DNA of 64,000 nt, taken from assembly GCA_032622095.1 (NCBI GenBank), contig CP136066.1:192932816-192996815 (forward strand), given 5' to 3'. Shown here in pieces: positions 26,508 through 38,650 of the stretch (positions are counted from its first letter, which is position 1; each line of letters opens with the position of its first letter). Under the pieces are notes generated by a model. That model was given only the letters and a program-made list of their open reading frames with translations. It searched no databases and had not been told where the DNA came from. The translations under genes were made by a program, and so were the position numbers. This DNA is from Siphonodentalium dalli. Taxonomy: Eukaryota; Mollusca; Scaphopoda; Gadilida; Siphonodentaliidae.

Positions 26508-26960
26508 CACTGATTACGACTGGGGACACCATTTTCTAAAAATAGAAACACACTGTTTAAGGACTAGGGACGTTCTCGTCAGCCTGAATATTTTAATATT
26601 TAAGTTCCTTGTAGTGTGTGTTTCAGCACGTATTACGACTGGGGACATAATTTTCTAAAAATAGAAACACACTGTTTAACGACTGGGGACGTTGTCGTCA
26701 GCCTGAATTTTTCATATTTAAGGTCCTTGTAGTGTGCCTTTCAGCACGTATTACGACTAGGGACATAATTTTCTAAAGACAGAAACACACCCCTTAACGA
26801 CTGGGAACGTTCTAGTCGACCCGAATTTTTCATATTTAAGGTCCCTGTAGTGTGTGTTTCAGCACTTATAACGACTGGGGGCATAAATTTTTTTAAATAG
26901 AAACACACTGCTTAACGACTGGGGACGTTCTCGTCAGCCTGATTTTTTCATATTAAAGGT
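26508..26960 (+). repeat. 118-bp sub-repeats, four copies in the last monomer
   Basis: Copies start with CAGCAC-(T/G)ATTACGACTGGGGACA and run through AAAAATAGAAACACACTG, ACTGGGGACGTTCTCGTCAGCC and TTCATATTTAAGGTCC. Counts in monomers 1 to 8 are 1, 2, 1, 2, 2, 3, 2 and 4. The eighth monomer has also lost about 125 bp of its palindromic block. Confidence 0.85.
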
Positions 26961-27561
26961 TCATGGATAATTGACTGTCATTTCTAGCAACAATTTATGC
27001 GCCCAAATGTTTCTGGTCGGCCTGAAGCGCCATTATCCGTCCTACTTAAATTTACCTCAAATTTTGTCAATAATTTAATATCTTACAATATACCAATTTA
27101 ATTACCGACAAAGTCAGGATAATTGTCTTTTTGGATCGGGATAGATACCCTCTTTCCGAAAACTATAACATGTTCTGGTGTATACTCCAACATTTTTAGG
27201 GTGGCGCACGTGGAATGGCCAAAATATCAGGCGGTGCTTAACTTTTTTCCAGATGTATATTTCTTGACGTTATTTATGCTCTCGTCAATTTTGTAAATAT
27301 GTTAAATTTAAATACATTCATATTCAGTCACGAAAAGTCTAAGTCAGACATTCCAAAAGTTTTATATTTGAATGTTTGGAAAAACTAAGCTTCTATTTAA
27401 CAGCTTTACGGTTAAATATTAGTTAATATTCTATCTAAGTTTAACTATAATCTAGTCTTCAAACATTTAGCTCATATAGAATATATCAGTCGAAATCATG
27501 TGCCAAAACATATTTTCACAAATTTCGCACCTGGACTACCTCAATTATGCATTGTTACTTT

Positions 27562-27980
27562 GTTAAAATTGTTAAATAGTAATGTATTATTTCGTTTTGC
27601 CTTTTACTTTATTCACCTTGGCATTACAAGGCCAAGAACCAAGGCTCAAAATAAGATGTCTGACATTTGCAGAATGAGGTCCCCAGTGGGTGCATTTAGT
27701 GATGCTACAGCGCATAGCGGGTTAGCATCACCAAATTCACCCCCAGGGGACTTCATTCTGAAGATAGCTCTCCATATTTGAACAGAATGATGTCGCCAGA
27801 GGGTGAATTTAGTGGGGCTAGCCCGCTGTGCGGGGTAGCATAACTCAATTCACCGTCTGGGGACCTCATTCTGCAAATGTCAGACAGATTATGTTGAGCC
27901 TTGGTTCTTGGCCTTGTAATGCCAAGGCGAATAAAGTAAAAGGCAAATGGAAATAATGAATTATTATTCAACACTTTTAA
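27562..27980. mobile_element. Long-TIR foldback MITE, GAATGAGGTCCCC family
   Basis: Arms exceed 100 bp and are nearly identical when inverted. They run through TTTGCCTTTTACTTTATTC, CCTTGGCATTACAAGG, CAAGAACCAAGGCTCAA and GACATTTGCAGAATGAGG. Inside the arms, each half holds its own smaller palindrome around GGTGAATTTAGTG. No coding capacity and no clear target duplication. Confidence 0.8.
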
Positions 27981-28338
27981 TTTTTTTTAATTTTAAATTG
28001 TTTTAATTAATTTTTTAATTGAATTTTTTGTTTTTCGTGAGTTATTTGTGCGTTTTTCTGGCGGAAAAATTTACCCAATGAAATCCCCCCTTGCTAGGAA
28101 CGACAGACAATGCATTCTTTGTTTTTCAATGAGTTAATTCATGGTACCCGTCCTAAACTTCCCCGTTCCTAGGAACGACATACTTTTTAATCAAGAGAAA
28201 TTGTGATTCCCGTCCCTAAAAGAGGTATGATTTTTTAAACCTGCCCGTGGCCATTGAGCAGCCCCTTACAGAGGTTTTCCACCCTTACGAGATGGTCAAT
28301 AGTCCCCGCAAGGAGCGGACAGTCAATTAATCCCGTAA
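27981..28338. other. Spacer with CCTAGGAACGAC repeats
   Basis: Begins with a T/A-rich run. CCCGT-CCTAGGAACGACA motifs recur at 28094 and 28170. No gene seen. Confidence 0.4.
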
Positions 28339-28568
28339 AAAAGTACTATGACTTTCAATAAATCTCTCCGCATAGGAAAGCACTCAAAATATTGTTCCTG
28401 TATATCTCTCTGCATAATATTTCGAGCGATAGCGTTGCGTTGAATCCAATTGTAAAAGTACTATGACTTCCAATAAATCTCTCCGCATAGGAAAGCACTC
28501 AAAATAGTGTTGCCGTATATCTCTCTGCATAATATTTCGAGCGATAACGTTGCGTTCAATTGTGTAAA
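28339..28568. repeat. Two-copy tandem duplication, 115-bp period
   Basis: The AAAAGTACTATGACTTYCAAT unit at 28339 recurs at 28454 with a few substitutions, each copy running to GCGATA-CGTTGCGTT. Confidence 0.85.
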
Positions 28569-28867
28569 ACAAACGCTCTTTTTATAGCGACGCGTCACAT
28601 ACAACGTTCATTAAATTATCACTTGATTCACCACCGCAGTGCCGTTCGCGGTGATTTTGATGATTGGGAGTGGAGAAAGGGTGCTCAGAGCTTCTCCAAA
28701 ACGCGACAACGACGGTGTTCGTGGGATTTTACACTTAGATAGGAAGTTTGAGCTCAATACGCGCAGCCGTTTTCGATTTTATGAAATATCCCCCCCCCCC
28801 CACACACACCCCCCACACACACACACTTATATATATACATAGAAAGAACATGTGTGCATATTATAAG

Positions 28868-29007
28868 TTACGGGACGTTTAGTGGTCGGATATGGTGTCA
28901 TGTGACGCGAAGTGAGATCAATATTAGGCGATGCCGTAGGCCGAGCCTAATATTGATCTCGCTGATCGTCGCATGACACCATATTCGAAAATTAAGCGTC
29001 CCGTAAG
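28868..29007. mobile_element. Foldback MITE, 140 bp
   Basis: TTACGGGACG at the left is matched by CGTCCCGTAA at the right, and ATGGTGTCATG by CATGACACCAT. The inner GAGATCAATATTAGGC pairs with GCCTAATATTGATCTC. The palindrome is nearly complete with no frame inside. Confidence 0.8.
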
Positions 29008-29529
29008 GTATTTATTATGTCAGTGGACAAAATCCAGCATATCCCTTTAATTAATTGTCGCTGTAATTTATTGTAATTGGGTAAGATAAATGTGTCGTCT
29101 ATGGCCATTAACTTATTTAACGTCACAGTGACGCGTGTTGGGCGTTGAACGTCAACGCATTGAGTCAATGGCTAATTACCAGACTGAAGTAGGACAACTT
29201 GTTGAGTTTGATAGTTAATTTATTATCAAATATATCGCATGCAGGTTTTCGTAGATGATACTATATGTTTTAAAATTCACAGAAAGTGATTTCCGACAAA
29301 TAGCCCCTTTCTTGGCGCCAAAATACACCAAAAATATTCCCGAGGCGACTGAGTTTCTGAAAAAACAAGATGGCGGCTATGCACCTAATATTGATTTCAT
29401 ATCAGGTCACCGACCTAATATGGGTTCATATACCGTCACTATATATCGACGCTGATTGGCTAATTGCAAGAGCTGACATAATAAATATATATATATATAC
29501 GGAAGTATCAAAATATATATATATATATA

Positions 29530-29745
29530 TAGATGACAACATTAACTTCCATGACAAAACATGCAGGCCAACGTTAACCTCCTTGGTGGCTGCAGTTGAC
29601 AACATTAACACCCATGAAACAGCAAGCCAGTGTTAACCTCCCTGATGCCTGCAGACGACAACATTTACTTCCATGACAAAACATGAGAATATTAATGTTA
29701 TAGATGCCCGCGGATGACAACATTAACTTCAATAACAAAGTGTAT
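29530..29745 (+). repeat. Tandem repeat, ~68-bp units
   Basis: Three to four diverged copies of ATGACAACATTAACTTCCATGACAAAACATGCAGGCCAACGTTAACCTCC-TG-CTGCAG. The block is preceded by a (TA)n microsatellite at about 29483-29531. Confidence 0.75.
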
Positions 29746-29774
29746 CATTCTCTGAGCAACTACGTTTTGTAAAA

Positions 29775-30190
29775 AGTTTTGAAAGGATTTAAGAGCAAAA
29801 TCCAAGATGGCCGCCGGCGACCATGTTTTTACAATGGGCGTGGTCAAAACCTACCTTCCTATCTACATGTTAATGTCAATGTATACAGCAAATATCAAGA
29901 CGATCGGATGAAAAATGTTGCTGTAGCCCGTGCTAAATGATTTGAGGGCAAAATCCAAGATGGCCGTCGGCGGCCATGTTTTTGTGAATGGGCGTGGCTA
30001 AAATCACCCGTTCCCATCTACACGTCAATGTATACAACAAATTTCAAAAGGATTGGAAGAAAATTGTGGCCTGTATACCGTGCTAAAATATTTGAGTGAA
30101 AAATCTAAGATGGCCACGGCGGCCATGGTTTTAAATGGGTGTGGCCAAAATCACTCGTTCCCATCTACATGTCAATGTACACAGCAAATT
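29775..30190 (+). repeat. Tandem repeat, three copies of ~150 bp
   Basis: ATC(C/T)AAGATGGCC recurs at 29800, 29953 and 30103, each followed by GGCCATG-TTT, ATGGG(C/T)GTGG and CCCATCTACATGTCAATGTA. The AAGATGGCCGC wording is also found, inverted, in the 36.5-38.6 kb repeats. Confidence 0.8.
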
Positions 30191-30196
30191 GCATGA

Positions 30197-31060
30197 TGAA
30201 ATATCTGTGTCCCCTATTGGATACACAGCCAAAAGTGTGTTTCTCTTTTTTCAAATATTCTGAATCTCTTATCCAGCTTGAAGATTTCATTTAGCAAATT
30301 GATTTGGTCCCCTGTTGTCAACTGAAGTTGGAAACTCTTTGTCCCCTATTGGATACACAACCAAAAGTGTGTACTGTTTGGTCAAATATTCTGTATGTCC
30401 AATCTAGCTTGAAACATTCATTTCATCACAATTCATTTGGATTTGTTCATACATTCAACTCTTCAGTTTAATCTATAATACTATAATATAATACTGTCAG
30501 TATTGCAGAAGTTATCAATCTATCAAAGACATGAATTTGCTATAAAAATGTCAAAATTTAGGCCGACGAGAATGCCATCAGTGTGTTTCTATTGTTTTCC
30601 CAATATTATGTCCCAGTCGTAATCAGTCCGGAAGCACACACACATGCAATGCACAGGACCTTAAACATAAAAATATCCACATTCGTTAAGCAGTGTGATT
30701 CTATTTTTAGAAAACTATGTCCGCAGTCTGGATTATTTTGTTGTCCACATTTTGAAAGCACACAAAAAAAAAACATTATGTCCCTTATTGGAAAACACAC
30801 AATAAAGTGAAATTTTTTAATGAGAATGTTGGACCCCAACACACAAGTTATGTGCATGTATGAAGTTACTAAAAATAGAATTTATGCACATTATCTCAAA
30901 ACTTGCCGAAGTGAGGACTTTTCACGATATCGATTTCAATGGGTAAACAATGGCCCCTGGAGTACGCCAGGCCATCAATTACAAACGTGGACGTCCCCAC
31001 TTGTCAGGTGTCCCCATTTGGTGAGTACAAATTATCGTGTGTGTCCCCGATCGGAGGTTA
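30197..31060 (-). repeat. GGGGACA-family repeat in inverted orientation
   Basis: TGTCCCCTATTGGATACACA recurs at about 30209 and 30341 (132-bp period). At 30560-30720 the sequence reads as a diverged reverse complement of the satellite 118-bp sub-repeat (GCCGACGAGAA, GTGTGTTTCTATT, TATGTCCCAGTCGTAAT). A (AC)n run follows at 31081-31104. Confidence 0.6.
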
Positions 31061-31109
31061 TTACAAACCCACCCTCACACAGATACACACACACACACAC
31101 ACAGATCTT

Positions 31110-32760
31110 TCAAAATATATAATAGATAAAAGAAAATTGTATGTCCTACAACATTCACTGTGGCATATTTTGGTTGAGTTGACAGTTTTTTTTAGAATTA
31201 GTGAATATATTAGGCGGACAGGGAGACTGGCGACCCGTTTTACTCCCAAATTTCCAGTAGATATTGTAAGTTTTCGGCTTGATGTTTCGACTTCCCTTCT
31301 ATTATACATCAAAAGAAAGGAAATTCCATGGCCAATAAGATACACTGAAATATATTTTGACTGATTTGAACGATATTGAGAATCTATGAGCAATATGATA
31401 CCGGTATGTACATTGATTATTTATATGAGATAATATAGGCATGCACACAAATGTTACCACCCCCCCCCCCCCCCCCCGATATGCCTTTAAACTTAGTCTC
31501 TATATAGTCGATAATTGCATCGGACAAAATAAGCACCGATTGATTGTCCAATTGACTGACATGATGCCATATTAAAGCTTTCACAAATCAGTCCAAGTAT
31601 TTACTTATTTTCCATGTGTGCAGTATAAACTAAGAGAATTCGAGAAATCTATTCGTGTATACATACGTAGGCCTAATAGGCCGACATGCAGGCCTGCATA
31701 TATATATTATGTAAATTTATGTAAATAGTTACTACAGCCTGGGACAACATGGTTAAGCCTATCCCTTGATCGGTTGCATAAATTAACTGAATTATATCTG
31801 TATACCTCTATCGTCTGATAACATTGAACGCTTTCAAACAACACCAATAACCGCATTCAACATGAAGAGAGCCGGTAAACTTCTGTTCCGGATTTAAAAA
31901 ACAATTCGTCCAGTTCCGAGTTCGTCGCGGAATGCTTTTTAACTATCGCTTGTCGGTGCACGATTTTACGAAGTGGAGAATGACTGAACAAACTGCATGT
32001 TTTTCGACGAATGGATTAGCACTATAGAGGTTACTATTCTATTCATCTGTCAATTTTTATTACAAGACAAACACAGTTAACAATACCATAGATTAAGATG
32101 GCATATAACAGCTATAACTCGGTTTCAAAGTTTGATTATTTTCACACAAAAATTCGGTGCCCGTTCAACCCGTTGGGGCATGAATATAGGGACTTATTTG
32201 TCCGATATGTGAGGTATATTTAAACTTATTTGGGGCATTGTAACATCGTTATTAGTTTCAGGTAATATTTATGGCATCGTTTGATCACGTATGTTATATG
32301 GAATGTCCATACATTCATAAATAGACTCGAAGTCAACCGTGTTGGAGTGGCATTGATTTTGAATATCAACATCCGGTAGCCATACTTGATCTTTTCAGTT
32401 TACAATGGTGTCATGACAACCAGCGTGTTAAATGCCTGCCAATTATTTATAAATTGTACTCCTTTTCTAAGTGGTTCAATCAATGGCATTTCCTGTGTTT
32501 AATAGACCAAAACCATTCATTTCTTTTGACATTAATGTTGATCAAAATTCAGTTTCTAAATGGGTCATCACAGATCAGTGATGAAACTGATATTGTCATT
32601 TATTGACAATGACATTGAATCAATTAATATATACTGGGGTCCCCTATTACCGGTATAAGTATCACAATGGATATCATTGATCAATTGAAATTGAATGAAA
32701 GGGGTTTCAAATTGAAGTGTTATACTCAGTTTAGGCATTTGGTTAAAAAAAACTAATTTA
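31110..32760. other. AT-rich spacer with C18 tract
   Basis: No gene recognised. Contains an 18-C run at 31460-31477 and a stretch near 31300 that matches 9131-9150 in inverted orientation. Confidence 0.4.
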
Positions 32761-32761
32761 C

Positions 32762-34430
32762 TATAGGGTGATTTCACGGGAAGTGTAGCATGAAGGAATT
32801 GGACACATATCTCCCTTAAATTCATGTTCAGTGTATGACCAAACTACCATTCATTTTTTATCATATAAAGGTATATTTATGTGACCGGCGCAGGAAATTT
32901 CAGCTGCATATGACTATTTTTTGCAATTTTATGACCAGAAATGTGCATTTTTTTGCCATTTTCTCTGTGCCAAACAGGAAATGGTCTCAATAATAAGGTG
33001 ATGATAAGAAAATATATGGCAATCTCACACGACTTCCCCGTCGAGTAAATTTTGGGCTGAAGTTTGTTTCAATGTAACGCCATCCTCCCCCAAGCCCACC
33101 CACCCTACAAGTGTTTTTTCGTATAGTGTTTTTGAAACGCGTCTCTTTGTGGTGTCATTCTTTTGGTATGCCCGTTATTTCGTAAAGGTGATTTTTTACG
33201 AAATAACGGGTATGTTAGAGTTATATTTCTTTGAAAAAATCAAAACATTGGGCGACAAATTTCCTCGACGGGGAAGTCGTATGATATTGCCAAATATATA
33301 GTACAAAGGAAACAAGTTTCATACAGTAATTATAATCTAAGACATTCTGTTCTTATTAGTGAAAATTTCATGTAAAAATGTCAAAAATATGTAATTTTAT
33401 GTAAATTTTTGTTATTTTGGAGACATTCCGTTAAAAAAATAAAAAAACACCAAAATCAAATCAACTACAGCCAGTATTGAAGAAAACACCTTTAAATATG
33501 TCACATATGGTGTATTTTCAACAATAAGGATATGATATCTAATATAGATGTGCTATTATTTCGGTGATTAAAAATTAGTGATTTTTTTAGTTTTTTGATT
33601 AGTGATGACGAAAATTCCGTTAAAAAATGTCCTTTCCTGAACATGGCTTTTTCTGAAATTTTCTCATTACCAGCCACCTTAACAAGGAAAGTAAATTTTA
33701 ATAATGGCATTAGATGGCATGACAGACATAACTGTCATAAAGTTTAGTATGTAACACACTAGTAATGTAAACAAGTTGATTTATCATTGTTTAAAAAAAT
33801 GTCCTTTCCTGAACGATTTTTGACAATATGCATTGAGGTCATATATCGGAGGAAAAACACCTGTAATCACCAGTGCAATATATATCACTTGGGAACACAT
33901 ATCAAATTTCTCAAAAACCTTTCAAGTATTTTTTATAATTCTGTGGATTTTTAATTTGTAGAAGGCACACAAAAGTAGTGTTTTTGGGTTGTTTTTAACA
34001 CTTTATTCAAATATGTCATAAGTAACAGCAAGGCTTTTGACAAAATATGATGACTTCCAAACACTGAAAGTGGAATAACTTTGGAACTGAATAAAAATTT
34101 TCAATTCTGTAAAAACAGTTATATTTTAGAAGCTCTCCTCTGAAGCTTGAGACATATTGTGGCAAATGAGATCTCATCTGAAATTTTCAGTTGAATTCCC
34201 TGTTTACTGCTGCTGTTTTTTCATCTGAAATTTAAAGATATTATAGTGATGCCATATCTATGGTATGATGTAACTTTTTAAACAATGGTTCCCATGCTAT
34301 AAATTTTGTGGAGATGTGTTCCCTGTATTCCAGCTACAAAATAAAAACAAAACGAAAGTGATTGAAGAAACTTCATTTTTGAGTGCATTTGGCACTTTTC
34401 GTGCTACACTTCCCGTGAAGTCACCCTATA
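32762..34430. mobile_element. 1.67-kb TIR element, non-autonomous
   Basis: The left end TATAGGGTGATTTCACGGGA, continuing AGTGTAGCA, is matched by the inverted right end with one mismatch in 29 bp. The flanks read TA or TATA and cannot be separated from the TIR. The AT-rich interior has no frame. It contains two copies of AAAAATGTCCTTTCCTGAAC about 175 bp apart (33622, 33797) and a nested palindrome at 33011-33300. Confidence 0.85.
33011..33300. repeat. Nested palindrome with inner perfect hairpin
   Basis: Outer arms read TATGGCAAT-TCA-ACGACTTCCCCGTCGAG and its inverse. Inside, a perfect 16-bp stem CCCGTTATTTCGTAAA at 33172-33187 pairs with 33196-33211 across an 8-base loop. It may be a MITE inserted in the larger element or part of its subterminal structure. 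Confidence 0.75.
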
Positions 34431-34579
34431 CAGATTTTCTATATTCTGACATTTATCATTATGTCTTGCAGAATATAACTTTAAACTTATGACATAACTC
34501 CATAAGACTATTTATATTAAGAGATTAACTTATCATTTAATAAGTCTTTAACTTTAAGACTTTTTGTGAATCTAAAGTT

Positions 34580-34599
34580 AAAAAAAAAAAAAAAAAAAA
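34580..34599 (+). repeat. A20 tract
   Basis: A run of 20 A between two transposons. It could be a retroposon tail, but no body is recognisable upstream. Confidence 0.6.
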
Positions 34600-34640
34600 T
34601 TCCGGTTTATCAACTTACAGGTACTTACATGTATTATTAC

Positions 34641-35660
34641 TAGAGCTGAAACGGATAGACAGATAACCGGTTAGCATCTGGTTAACGACGTAACAGGTTA
34701 GAAAAAAATGAACCGGACGAAACCGCATCCCGCTCTGTCAGTTGAATGTGAATAATGCCCTGGTAGTGGTATCCTCAAAATATTAAGTTAAATGATGCAA
34801 ATTTTAACTAATACTAAACCCTGTGTCACCGATAGTAGAGTGCAATGCAAACATTAATTGGTACACGTGGTAGTATCAGATACTGAGTAGCAATTCTCGA
34901 ACTGTCTGGAAGTGTCGGCGACCTTCAATCAATTCCGACCCTTTGAAGTTTTCTATGATCTTCCGACGAGAGCATGTGTGCAGTCACTGTGTATCAAGGC
35001 GGGATAGTTCAAAGCAATGACGTCACTGAATCAGTGAAACTGTCATCTGATTGACACCCCCTCAAACTCGGTAATATTTCATGTTGAAATTTGAGAAGGG
35101 ATGACGGCTATCTATCTATACTCTGCGATAATTAACGATAAATGTTATTAAATGGAATCGCATAAATCGGAAGTGTGCTATATATAGCTATGAGTTATTA
35201 CGTTTTAGTCTTTATTTATAATTCATTGGAGGATATACCAATGATGGTAACATATATTACAGATCTTTAATGTATAGTTTTGTTACTCGTTTTACCAATA
35301 CCCAATTACCCATACTATTGTTACTCGTTTTACAGATGCCCAAGCATGCTGATCACCAGCAATTGCAAATAAGCGATCCCCTGCCATTCGCAAATTTCAC
35401 TTGCTCATTCCCCATCACGAGAGCCAGCAAAAGAACAGTGAATGCGTGCTTTTGAATATCGTTAAATGCCGTGAATAAGATATTTATTTCAGCTACTACC
35501 GGTATTTCTCACCTAGGTTTGTCCCTGGAGCATACCGGTAGCAAATGTCGGCATAATTAGTCAGAGAGAAGTCCACTATAAATTAGCGGTTAACCAGTTG
35601 AAATCCGGCTAACCCCGATGGTTAACCGGTTAGAAGAATTGGTCAACCGTTTCAGCTCTA
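34641..35660. mobile_element. Non-autonomous hAT-type transposon with 8-bp TSD
   Basis: Termini are TAGAGCTGAAACGG and CCGTTTCAGCTCTA, with subterminal GGTTAACC/TAACCGGTTAG motifs repeated at both ends. It is flanked by a perfect 8-bp duplication ATTATTAC at 34633-34640 and 35661-35668. Length is 1,020 bp. No transposase frame. Different from the 7776-8992 element in terminal sequence. Confidence 0.9.
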
Positions 35661-35668
35661 ATTATTAC

Positions 35669-36530
35669 CTGAAAAAAAATGGGTGGACCAAAGAAATTCC
35701 TGCCAGCGGGGGGTCCTGATTTATTCTCAATCCATGTTAATGGCATGTTTAAGATTTAAAATGAATAACACCTGTTTTCAGGCAATGATATGTCCTGCTG
35801 ATGGTGGGTTGTCTGGGGGTTCTCCCCCTTGGAAAAATTTTGAAAATCCATCACATTGAGAGCTAATCTAGGGCTCTCTGTCGGTATTATGAATTTTACT
35901 GAGAGGTCAATTTGATCAAGTTTCCCCAAGCATAACTTTGGAAAATTTTATATATGATATGGATGGGATGGGTTATTGTCAGATATCTTTTGTTCAATGG
36001 ATTATGCTTATCCTGCTTGAAATGAGACTTGCCATTATCACTCTAATTCATATAATAAGCTATTTTCAAAAATTTAGTTGAGAGACACATACATAATATA
36101 AATTATAATAGTAGTGCAGAAACAATGCCTATTAAGTTAGTATTACTATTAGTACTAATCTCTATGCTAATTATTCATTTGGTATTGTGAGATCCCACCT
36201 AATAACCAGGTTGATTTGACCAAATTGTCACCGTTCATTTACTGTATTGTGTAATTTCACTTGAATTTGATTGAAATACTAGTCTGAAGGCTGAATGATA
36301 ACAAACCTGAACTCAAGCTATTTGAAGTTTTCACAGATGAAAGCTTGATAAAGCCAAACATACTTTACAGTATGATTCCAACTGTTAAAATCTTTTTGTA
36401 AATTTAAATGTCTTATGCCAATATATATAAATTCTTCTTTTTTTTTGGCGCCTGGAGTTTGGGCACCCAAACTGGAAAACAGTATGAAAACCGGCCTGGA
36501 TATGTCCCTGATATTTTGGGTGACTACTAG
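35669..36530. other. AT-rich spacer
   Basis: No gene or clear repeat boundary seen. The end passes into the AAGATGGC repeats. Confidence 0.35.
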
Positions 36531-38650
36531 CGGTAGATGGGAGCCATAATTTTTGTCCTAATTTTGTTGGGGGAAACATGGCTGCCAGCAGCCATCTTGG
36601 ATTTTAATCTTTGTATGACTAATTCATTTGGTACACCATACAGATGACATCCCTTGTCCGATCGTCACCAAACTTCACAAGCACACCTACAGTAATGCCC
36701 AAAGTAATTGACCACTTAACCACAGCAGAATTATGGGTATTTCCGACTAAATCCTGAAAAATAACCCATAATTCTGCTGTGGTTAAGTGGTCAATTACTT
36801 TGGGCATTACTGTACAGACCATGTCCCTCATCTGATCACCAGCAAACTTCATATTGATCTTCGGAGTGACCACTACCGCTATACTTAAAGTAATTGACCA
36901 CCAGCAACGTGGTGTCACCCCGTTAATACTGCGGTACTATACCGCGGTATCCTCCAATACCGCGGTACTGATACCGCTTGTTAACGTATGTGGGAGTAAA
37001 TACTAGTACCTCCCCTCAAAGTGTTCCATGAAAATCACTGCGGTATTCAAAAAAATTAATGCGGCGCCCGCTAAAAGACAGCGGTATCATCGCCCAATAC
37101 CGTAATTCCACTGCCATGACCGCCTCGATACAGCTACCGTTTATTACCGGTATCACCGTGGTCATGACCGGGGTATCACCCCGTTTTTCTGGTCAATTAC
37201 TTTGAGAATAGCGGTAGATCGGAGCTATCATATGTTTTGAATTTTATTGGAAAACAAGGACGTCATTGGCCATCTTGGATTTTACTTTATCTGCTATTCA
37301 ATATATATATCTGTTCATGTTTATATCTATTTTTACTTTAATAGACATTTCAACTTTCCGCATTTCTAATCGCTCCATTGACTGTAAGTTGTAACACATG
37401 AAATTATCCCCTCTCCAGTTTAAGCAACATTGACATTCATTGTTATTAGCTCAGCAAAATTTCTAGATGTATTAGTTTAAAAGTTAAATTCATCTTATTC
37501 TTTAGACTTCATTCTTCACAGCACCCTGGTCCTCTTATTATTCATTCTTCACAGCACCCGGATTCTATTACATTTCATGGGCAACTGATAGACATTTCAA
37601 TACTGTTGTCACTGATATTACAGAGGTACCATATCTATGTTTGGAATTCAAAAAATAAATTCTGTTATTACTACATCATCTACATGTCTGGAGTCCATTG
37701 ATCATCTTCCTACCAACACCTACCAGAGCTAAATTGAACCCCGTTATACGCACCCAACAGGCCACCTCCCTCATCCGATCATCACCAAACTTCATATGGA
37801 ACTTCGGGGTGACCTCAGTTGGGAGCCATAATTTTGTTTACGAAATTTGTTAAAAATCATGGCGGCCAGCAGCCATCTTGGATGTCAAATTTGAATCCAT
37901 TGGCGCCCACATTTATTATGCCCCCGACTTGAAGTCGGTATATAGTCGAGGTCTCCGTCCGTACATACGTACGTCCGTCCGTACAAACATTTTGCATTAT
38001 TGTTCAGCAACCGCTGGGCAGATTTAGCTGATAGTTGGTATGGTGATAGAGCAGAATGGGGGGAACAGCTACATGCATAGCGCGGGTTTCGTCCACCCAT
38101 TTTCACCAGAGTTATGGCCCTTTTTTTACTTAGAAAATTCAATTTTGTCCGTCTGTACAAACATTTTGCATTATTGTTCAGCACGCTGGGCAGATTTAGC
38201 TGATATTTGGTATGGTGATACCGTCCGTGCTTAATCCGAATTGCTATGGTTGGGGGCAAATGCCACGCGACAGCGTACCTCTTGTTAGAGAATTGTTTTG
38301 AAAATTTACAGGCATGTTTAGGATCACCTCCAGATGAGAGCTATCAAATTTAAATAATTTTGTATTAAAAAAACATGGCCACTGCATGACTGTATCCTTT
38401 GGCACACCCTACAGAGCATATCCCTTATCCGATAGTCACCAAACTTCATATCAATCTTTTGGGTGACCTCTAGATGGGAGCCATTAAATTTTTCCAAATT
38501 TCGTTGAAAAACATTGGATTTTACTCTTTGTATGACTAAAAAATTTAGCACTCCCAACAGAGCACCTCATCCGATCATCACTAAACTTCATATTTTTCGG
38601 AATTTTGTTAAAAAACATGACCGCCAGCCGCCATCTTGGATTTTACTTTT
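36531..38650 (+). repeat. Degenerate ~170-bp dispersed/tandem repeat region
   Basis: The wording CCGATCATCACCAAACTTCATAT, GGGTGACCTC-AGATGGGAGC, and CAGCAGCCATCTTGGATTTTA recurs at least five times (36580-36900, 37240, 37770-37890, 38320-38520, 38550-38645). A block of TACCGCGGTAT repeats occupies about 36915-37190. Two copies of a CATTTTGCATTATTGTTCAGC unit lie 180 bp apart at 37986 and 38163. This composition is typical of tail repeats of invertebrate retroelements; no coding frame is preserved. Confidence 0.6.
36690..36812. mobile_element. TA-site MITE (CAGTAATGCCC family), 123 bp
   Basis: CAGTAATGCCCAAAGTAATT and its perfect inverse, flanked by TA on both sides. The arms continue through CCACAGCAGAATTATGGGTA. 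TA duplication and CAGT ends suit the Tc1/mariner group. Confidence 0.88.

Larger units (their letters stand above)
13164..27197 (+). repeat. Satellite array: eight tandem monomers of 1.63-1.87 kb
   Basis: Using the anchor GGCTTGCC-A-TGTCTGGCTC, monomers begin at 13220, 14866, 16618, 18249, 20001, 21752, 23620 and 25370, and the last ends at about 27197. Spacings are 1646, 1752, 1631, 1752, 1751, 1868, 1750 and 1827 bp. Each monomer contains in order: the anchor; a GTATTCCCCGTGTGAAAG block; a strong hairpin TTCGCGCACCCCCTTGGTGCGCGAA inside an outer GCGCAGTA/TACTGCGC stem; a palindromic block of GAATGAGGTC-CCAGAGG modules; and 1-4 copies of a 118-bp sub-repeat with GGGGAC motifs. Short frames here recur only because the DNA recurs and run on both strands; I see no real gene. 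The left edge carries an extra inverted copy of the anchor. Confidence 0.93.

Noticed and set aside
37885-38259. 124-codon minus-strand frame
   Set aside because: It spans a two-copy noncoding repeat and its repeated peptide reflects the DNA repeat.
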